NCBI RefSeq assembly: GCF_030418125.1
Contig: NZ_JAUHTR010000018.1
Coordinates: forward strand, 1-64,000
Length of the DNA stretch: 64,000 bases
Source: Fictibacillus fluitans
GTDB lineage: Bacteria > Bacillota > Bacilli > Bacillales > Fictibacillaceae
Reading direction: 5' to 3'
A program made the translations under genes and the position numbers. Shown here in pieces: positions 59,776-64,000 of this stretch; the stretch's first letter is position 1, and the number at the start of each line of letters is the position of its first letter. The notes below the pieces were generated by a model. That model was given only the letters and a program-made list of their open reading frames with translations. It was not told the origin of the DNA and did not search any database.

Positions 59776-60936
59776 ATGAAATCTTATTTACCGAACGATA
59801 TAAAAGATGAAAACAGAAAAATCATATTTGATATCCTTCTTCACCATCCGGAACTGGCCAAGGTGGAAATCACAGAAAAAACAGCGATGAGTTTTGTTAC
59901 GGTAAGTAAAATCGTAAACTATTTTACCGAAATCGGAATTTTAAAAGAGACCGGGGAAAGCCGCGAAGGAATGGGCGGGCTTGGCCGGAAACGAACGGTT
60001 TACAAGTTCAATGAAAACAGCTATGTCACGATTGGGCTGGAGATCATCGGCCAGGCTGTGAGGGCGCTGCTTGTGAACTTAAAGAACCAGGTCATCGCTT
60101 CCCGCACGTTTCATACCGATCTTCCCTTTTACCATAAAGATTTTGTGCGGGTTTTTACTGAAATCGTAACGGTTATGGAGGAGGAAGCAAAGCAAGCCAG
60201 CAGTGTAGTGATTGGAATTGGCATAGGTGTTGCGGGTGCGATTAATACAAGAAGCAAGACGATCAGGATGAAAACAGTAGAAGACCAGGAAGAGGATTTT
60301 CATGTAGAGGAAATTGTTGAAAGGCTGAAAAACAATATTACCTATCCTATCCTGCTTGAAAATGATGTAAATGCTTCAACCGTGGCTGAATTCCGCAGCC
60401 TGGAAGCGTTTGATGAATGGCCTGAGGATTTGATTCATATCTCCCTTGGAGAAGGGATCGGTGCAGGACTCATTTTGAATAAGAAGCTTCATAGAGGATT
60501 TAATTCACGAGCGGGTGAGCTTGAGTATCTGTGCTTTGATGAAGAGTTTAAGAAGACTCCCTCTTCAGTAGGCTGGCTCGAGGGGAAGCTTGGTCTTAGC
60601 GCCTTATTAAAAACGTATGATCTGAGTGATTCGAAAGAAAATAAAGCATGCATGGAGTATTTGGCCAAAAAGGTCGCATTGGTGATTACCAATATCATCA
60701 GTGTCCTGGATGTGGACCGCATTATTATCAGCGGCAAAACGATTGCTTTGTTTCCGGAGGAGCTCCTTGAAAGAATCAGAGAATGTGTCGGGCGGTATAT
60801 GGATTGGAATCCGGCGATTTCGTTCAGTGCGGCCGAGCACATGTCTGCTCTGGGGGCGGGGATACTATCGCTGCAACGTGAAATAGGAAAGGTTATATCT
60901 GCGCCAAATACAGCCGGAGGTGAACAGCATGCTTAA
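59776..60936 (+). CDS. ROK family transcriptional regulator
   Basis: 386-aa NagC/XylR-type protein: N-terminal winged helix (KVEITEKTAMSFVTVSKIVNYFTEIGILKE, residues 28-60) joined to a ROK sugar-kinase-like domain (IGIGIGVAGAIN, GEGIGAGLILNKKLHRG). The C-x-C-x2-C zinc motif of many ROK proteins seems absent; the region reads AGELEYLCFDEEF. GAGAGG precedes the ATG. It overlaps the next gene by eight bases. Confidence 0.85.
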   Translation: MKSYLPNDIKDENRKIIFDILLHHPELAKVEITEKTAMSFVTVSKIVNYFTEIGILKETGESREGMGGLGRKRTVYKFNENSYVTIGLEIIGQAVRALLVNLKNQVIASRTFHTDLPFYHKDFVRVFTEIVTVMEEEAKQASSVVIGIGIGVAGAINTRSKTIRMKTVEDQEEDFHVEEIVERLKNNITYPILLENDVNASTVAEFRSLEAFDEWPEDLIHISLGEGIGAGLILNKKLHRGFNSRAGELEYLCFDEEFKKTPSSVGWLEGKLGLSALLKTYDLSDSKENKACMEYLAKKVALVITNIISVLDVDRIIISGKTIALFPEELLERIRECVGRYMDWNPAISFSAAEHMSALGAGILSLQREIGKVISAPNTAGGEQHA

Positions 60937-61654
60937 AATCTTTGAAAAAGAAGAAGAGGTGGCCGAAGCCATCGCGAACGTAATGGCAGCAAGCCTGAAA
61001 GAAGATTATCCTTTATTCTGTTTAGCTTCTGGAAGCACACCTCAAAAGAGCTACCAGCGGTTTGCTTTACAGGCAAAACACACCGACAATGTCAGGAAAC
61101 TTCGGATCGTCAGCCTGGATGAATGGGTGGGCATTGAAAAAGAGTCGGAGGGAAGCTGCTATCAAATGCTGCAAAGGGATTTATTTTCCCCGGCCGGTAT
61201 CGAGCCTGACCAAATCCTTTTCTATGATGGAATGAGCGATGATTTACAGCAGGAATGTGAAAAGATTGATGCCTATATCAAAGAGCATCCCATCACATTC
61301 AGCTTAATGGGCGTGGGAATGAACGGACATATCGGATTAAACGAACCGGGAACGCCATTGCTGGATCACAGCAGTGTCGTCGATCTTTCGAATGAGACAA
61401 AAACAACCGCACAAAAGTATTTTGAAGAGCCTGCAACACTGACAAAGGGAATTACTCTGGGATTAAACCAGGTGATTGCCAGCAAAAAAGTCATTGTAGC
61501 CATTACCGGCAGACACAAAGCCGATATTGTCAAAGAGATCTTTAACCGTCCAGAAGCGGGGCTGCCGGCCCAGGAACTGCTTCACCATGACCATATTGAT
61601 TTTTACTTGGATACGGAGGCTGCAAAGCACATTACACAAAAAGTTGAGGGATAA
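60929..61654 (+). CDS. Glucosamine-6-phosphate deaminase-like protein
   Basis: 241-aa member of the NagB/6-phosphogluconolactonase superfamily. LASGSTPQKSYQRF, VSLDEWVG, LMGVGMNGHIGLNEPG and KADIVKEIF match the NagB active site and phosphate loop. It could deaminate an amino-sugar phosphate. ATG 60929 follows GGAGGTGA; the GTG at 60920 belongs to that site. Coupled to the ROK regulator and kinase. Confidence 0.82.
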   Translation: MLKIFEKEEEVAEAIANVMAASLKEDYPLFCLASGSTPQKSYQRFALQAKHTDNVRKLRIVSLDEWVGIEKESEGSCYQMLQRDLFSPAGIEPDQILFYDGMSDDLQQECEKIDAYIKEHPITFSLMGVGMNGHIGLNEPGTPLLDHSSVVDLSNETKTTAQKYFEEPATLTKGITLGLNQVIASKKVIVAITGRHKADIVKEIFNRPEAGLPAQELLHHDHIDFYLDTEAAKHITQKVEG

Positions 61655-61658
61655 AAAC

Positions 61659-62573
61659 ATGAATGAACGTGTGATCGGCGTTGATGTCGGGGGTACGAAT
61701 GTACGTGTGGGGCTGGTGGAAAACGGACTGTCTCTAACCAGGAAAGAAACAGCTCGGACAACTGAATACAAGAAACCAGATGATTTCTTCGAATCGATTC
61801 TTGGCATGATTAAAAAAGTGGATCCGGATCGAACAGCCAAAAAGATCGGGATCGGCCTTCCAGTCCCCTGGCCCGATAATGCGGAACGAATCGTGGATGT
61901 GACAAATATTCCATGGCTCGAAGAAATGAGTGTGGACACCCTTCGATCCTATTTTCCGGGCTATCAGGTTTTCATTGATAATGACGTGAACGTGGTTGCG
62001 CTGTTAGAAGCACATTCCGGCGCGGCAAAGGGCTTTAGAAACTCGATCTACATCACGGTAAGCACGGGTGTGGGCAGCGGAATTATCATTGATAACAAGG
62101 TTCTCAGGGGTTCACACGGCTATGCGGGTGAAATTGGCAGCATGATTGTTTCCAGCCATAAAACAAACCATCCAAGCCTGTACGACGGCTCACTTGAATC
62201 GTTATGCAGCGGTCAGGTCCTCGAGGCGGAAAGCCAAAAGCTGTACGGAGTAGACGCCTCTGCAGCCCTGCTGTTCGAACGCTATCAAAAGAGTGCTGAA
62301 GAAGCGGAAAAAGTCATCGATTTATGGGTGGAGCACTTCTCGAATGCCATCGCTTCCCTCATGCAAACGATTGATCCGGACATTTTTGTTTTAGGAGGAG
62401 CCGTTATTCACCATAATCCATGGCTGATCGAGAAGGTTGCCGAGAGCACCAGGAAAAAAGTTTTCAAAAACCTGAAAGACAAGATCAACATCGTCATCAA
62501 CCAATACAGCGCCGATGCAGGAGTGATCGGGGCAGGATATCTGGCCATCCATCAATCAGAAGGAGAGATATAA
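61659..62573 (+). CDS. ROK family sugar kinase
   Basis: 304-aa kinase: DVGGTNVRVGLVENG phosphate loop, IDNDVNVVALLEAHSGAAKG, STGVGSGIIIDNKVLRGSHGYAGEIGSM. The zinc motif of typical ROK kinases (CxCGxxGC) is replaced by SLESLCSGQVL, as in some sub-families. Starts at ATG 61659 with GAGGGA upstream; the longer frame into the previous gene is spurious. Likely phosphorylates the sugar released for the GH4 or NagB-like steps. Confidence 0.85.
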   Translation: MNERVIGVDVGGTNVRVGLVENGLSLTRKETARTTEYKKPDDFFESILGMIKKVDPDRTAKKIGIGLPVPWPDNAERIVDVTNIPWLEEMSVDTLRSYFPGYQVFIDNDVNVVALLEAHSGAAKGFRNSIYITVSTGVGSGIIIDNKVLRGSHGYAGEIGSMIVSSHKTNHPSLYDGSLESLCSGQVLEAESQKLYGVDASAALLFERYQKSAEEAEKVIDLWVEHFSNAIASLMQTIDPDIFVLGGAVIHHNPWLIEKVAESTRKKVFKNLKDKINIVINQYSADAGVIGAGYLAIHQSEGEI

Positions 62574-63950
62574 ATGAAAATCGCTTTAATTGGAGCAGGA
62601 AGTGTTTCGTTCGCCCTTGGCGCACTCAACGATATTGTTTTATCCGAAAAGCTGAAAAAGGTGGATCAGCTGGAAGTCGCTTTAATGGATATTGAGCAGG
62701 AAAATGTAAACCGGACCTATCAATATGCGGCAGAGATGTATTCCGCGTTTTCCCATCCTGCTGAATTGTCCAGGACGACTGATTTAGAGATTGCCTTAAC
62801 TGATGCTGATTTTGTAATCGTTGCCATTGAAGTCAACCGATACTTTTACTGGTCCCAGGACTTCCACATCCCCCGCCGTTTTGGAAGCAAGCAGATCTAC
62901 GGGGAAAATGGCGGCCCCGGCTCCATGTTCCACACGTTAAGAAACCTGGGTCCGATGCTGCATATCGCGAGGACGATGGAGAAAATATGTCCTGACGCAT
63001 GGTTTATCAACTACACCAATCCGGAAGCAAAGTTGGTGGAGGCGATCTCCAAATTAACGTCCATTAAGGTTGTCGGACTTTGTCATGGACTCGATATGGG
63101 AATCGATCAGCTGGCAAGCTTTCTTGAAACCTCCGCAAGCTCTATCGGCGTTGAGGGCGGAGGGTTAAACCACTTCGGCTTTTTCACGAAAATATGGGAT
63201 AAGGAAACAGGGGAAGACCTTTATCCTTTATTCCATGAAAAAGAAAAAGCGGCCAATCGTCTTGCTCATTTTGATCACTACGCATTATCCCGGACGATGT
63301 ACCGTACGTATGGATTTTATCCATACCCAGGAACAAATCATTGCGGCGAATACGTTTCGTACGCTGAAGACTTTTACGCTGGCCTGTCTCTTCAATTCCG
63401 CTATGACCCGATCCGGGAAAAGCTGTGGAAGAGCGGTTCCCGAGTACCTGAATTTGTATACTCTGCGAGCGGGAATTCCCTGGATCAAGGGTTGTTTAAC
63501 GACACGACCACACAGGAAGACTGGGCGGAACAAGCTTACAAGTTTGATAAAAACAAAGTCAGCAAGAGTAACGAATATGCTATTCCCATCATTGAGGCTG
63601 TTTACTTTGATGAAGAAATCCAAATCAATGCGGCCAACATGCCGAATAAAGGAGCAATTAAAGGACTTCCGGATGACATGGTGGTGGAAACTCAGGCCAT
63701 CGTGAACGGAAACGGAATCTCGCTCAAGCCGATGGAGATTGAGCTGCCTACTGCCGTACTCGGCACCATTAATATTCAGGGAAGCATTCATAAGCTGTTG
63801 CTTGAAGCCTATGTGGAACAATCCAAAACCAAATTGCTGCAGGCCATATTACTGGATCCCCAGGCTCCTTCTTATTATCAGGCATGTGCCATGATCGATG
63901 AAATGTGTGAATTGCAGAAAGAGATTTTGCCAGAATTAGAGTGGAAGTAA
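62574..63950 (+). CDS. Glycoside hydrolase family 4 protein
   Basis: 458-aa GH4 enzyme, which needs NAD and a divalent metal and works by oxidation-elimination. NAD fold IALIGAGSVSFALGALNDIV, NYTNPEAK, metal cysteine in GLCHG and the GGGLNHFGF histidine region. It probably cleaves an alpha-linked galacto- or galacturono-side or a phosphorylated sugar; exact substrate open. The ATG follows the kinase stop directly, within the same operon. Confidence 0.88.
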   Translation: MKIALIGAGSVSFALGALNDIVLSEKLKKVDQLEVALMDIEQENVNRTYQYAAEMYSAFSHPAELSRTTDLEIALTDADFVIVAIEVNRYFYWSQDFHIPRRFGSKQIYGENGGPGSMFHTLRNLGPMLHIARTMEKICPDAWFINYTNPEAKLVEAISKLTSIKVVGLCHGLDMGIDQLASFLETSASSIGVEGGGLNHFGFFTKIWDKETGEDLYPLFHEKEKAANRLAHFDHYALSRTMYRTYGFYPYPGTNHCGEYVSYAEDFYAGLSLQFRYDPIREKLWKSGSRVPEFVYSASGNSLDQGLFNDTTTQEDWAEQAYKFDKNKVSKSNEYAIPIIEAVYFDEEIQINAANMPNKGAIKGLPDDMVVETQAIVNGNGISLKPMEIELPTAVLGTINIQGSIHKLLLEAYVEQSKTKLLQAILLDPQAPSYYQACAMIDEMCELQKEILPELEWK

Positions 63951-63983
63951 AAATTGTTCATTAGCGTATGCGTTTTCCTGATG

Positions 63984-63999
63984 TATTTCCCCGGAAATA
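63984..63999. promoter_or_regulatory. Candidate Noc-binding sequence
   Basis: TATTTCCCCGGAAATA differs at one base from the B. subtilis Noc site TATTTCCCGGGAAATA. A single near match could be chance. Confidence 0.5.
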
Positions 64000-64000
64000 G

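Overview
The window is a replication-origin region of an endospore-forming member of the Bacillaceae (Bacillus-like, possibly Fictibacillus or a close relative; genus inferred from gene order and protein similarity recalled from memory, not from a search). Evidence: the order gyrA-gyrB-remB-recF-yaaA-dnaN-dnaA | oriC | rpmH-rnpA-yidD-yidC-jag-mnmE-mnmG-rsmG-noc-soj-spo0J, the sporulation-linked genes spoIIIJ, jag, yyaC, soj and spo0J, strong AGGAGG-type ribosome sites, frequent GTG/TTG starts, and three Bacillus-type parS sites.

Layout. 1-7988 (minus strand): DNA gyrase, RemB, RecF, an S4 protein, sliding clamp; then the dnaN-dnaA spacer, which carries DnaA boxes, a DnaA-trio and an AT-rich tract, i.e. 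the likely unwinding site. 7989-9341: dnaA. 9342-10097: second DnaA-box cluster. 10098-31357 (mostly plus): ribosomal protein and RNase P protein, membrane insertase, tRNA and rRNA modification, nucleoid occlusion and segregation proteins, an MscS channel, YchF, the rpsF-ssb-rpsR operon, then yybS-gdpP-rplI-dnaC. 31718-33004: purA. 33429-34206: five tRNA genes (Lys, Glu, Asp, fMet, Phe). 35135-42064: the WalRK operon with walH, walI, walJ and an HtrA protease, followed by a CxxH/CxxC protein and rlmH. 43000-48700: an AT-rich accessory stretch with a nuclease-helicase (DUF2075), a split permease under a PadR regulator, and a Fic protein. 48724-64000: metabolic accessory genes: SDR, iron-dependent alcohol dehydrogenase with a metallo-beta-lactamase lactonase (resembling the gamma-butyrolactone/4-hydroxybutyrate pair BlcB/BlcC), GntP transporter with 3-hydroxybutyrate dehydrogenase, LrgAB with a MarR regulator, small membrane proteins, a secreted GH10 xylanase, and a sugar-phosphate cluster (Gfo/Idh/MocA, ROK regulator, NagB-like, ROK kinase, GH4).

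Most notable unexplained structure: three intergenic arrays (31445-31548, 33085-33215, 54361-54473), each just downstream of a terminator, made of short conserved cores around GTAAA repeated at a 21-bp period with variable DNA between them. The first two arrays share an 18-bp leader-like block in the same phase. Other oddities: truncated 5' copies of tRNA-fMet and tRNA-Phe, each followed by a related insert; a 50-bp perfect palindrome over the PadR promoter; a decayed second copy of the DUF2075 gene; and DnaA-box clusters upstream of mnmE and rlmH.

Coordinates of starts were chosen from ribosome sites and remembered homologues; no database search was possible.
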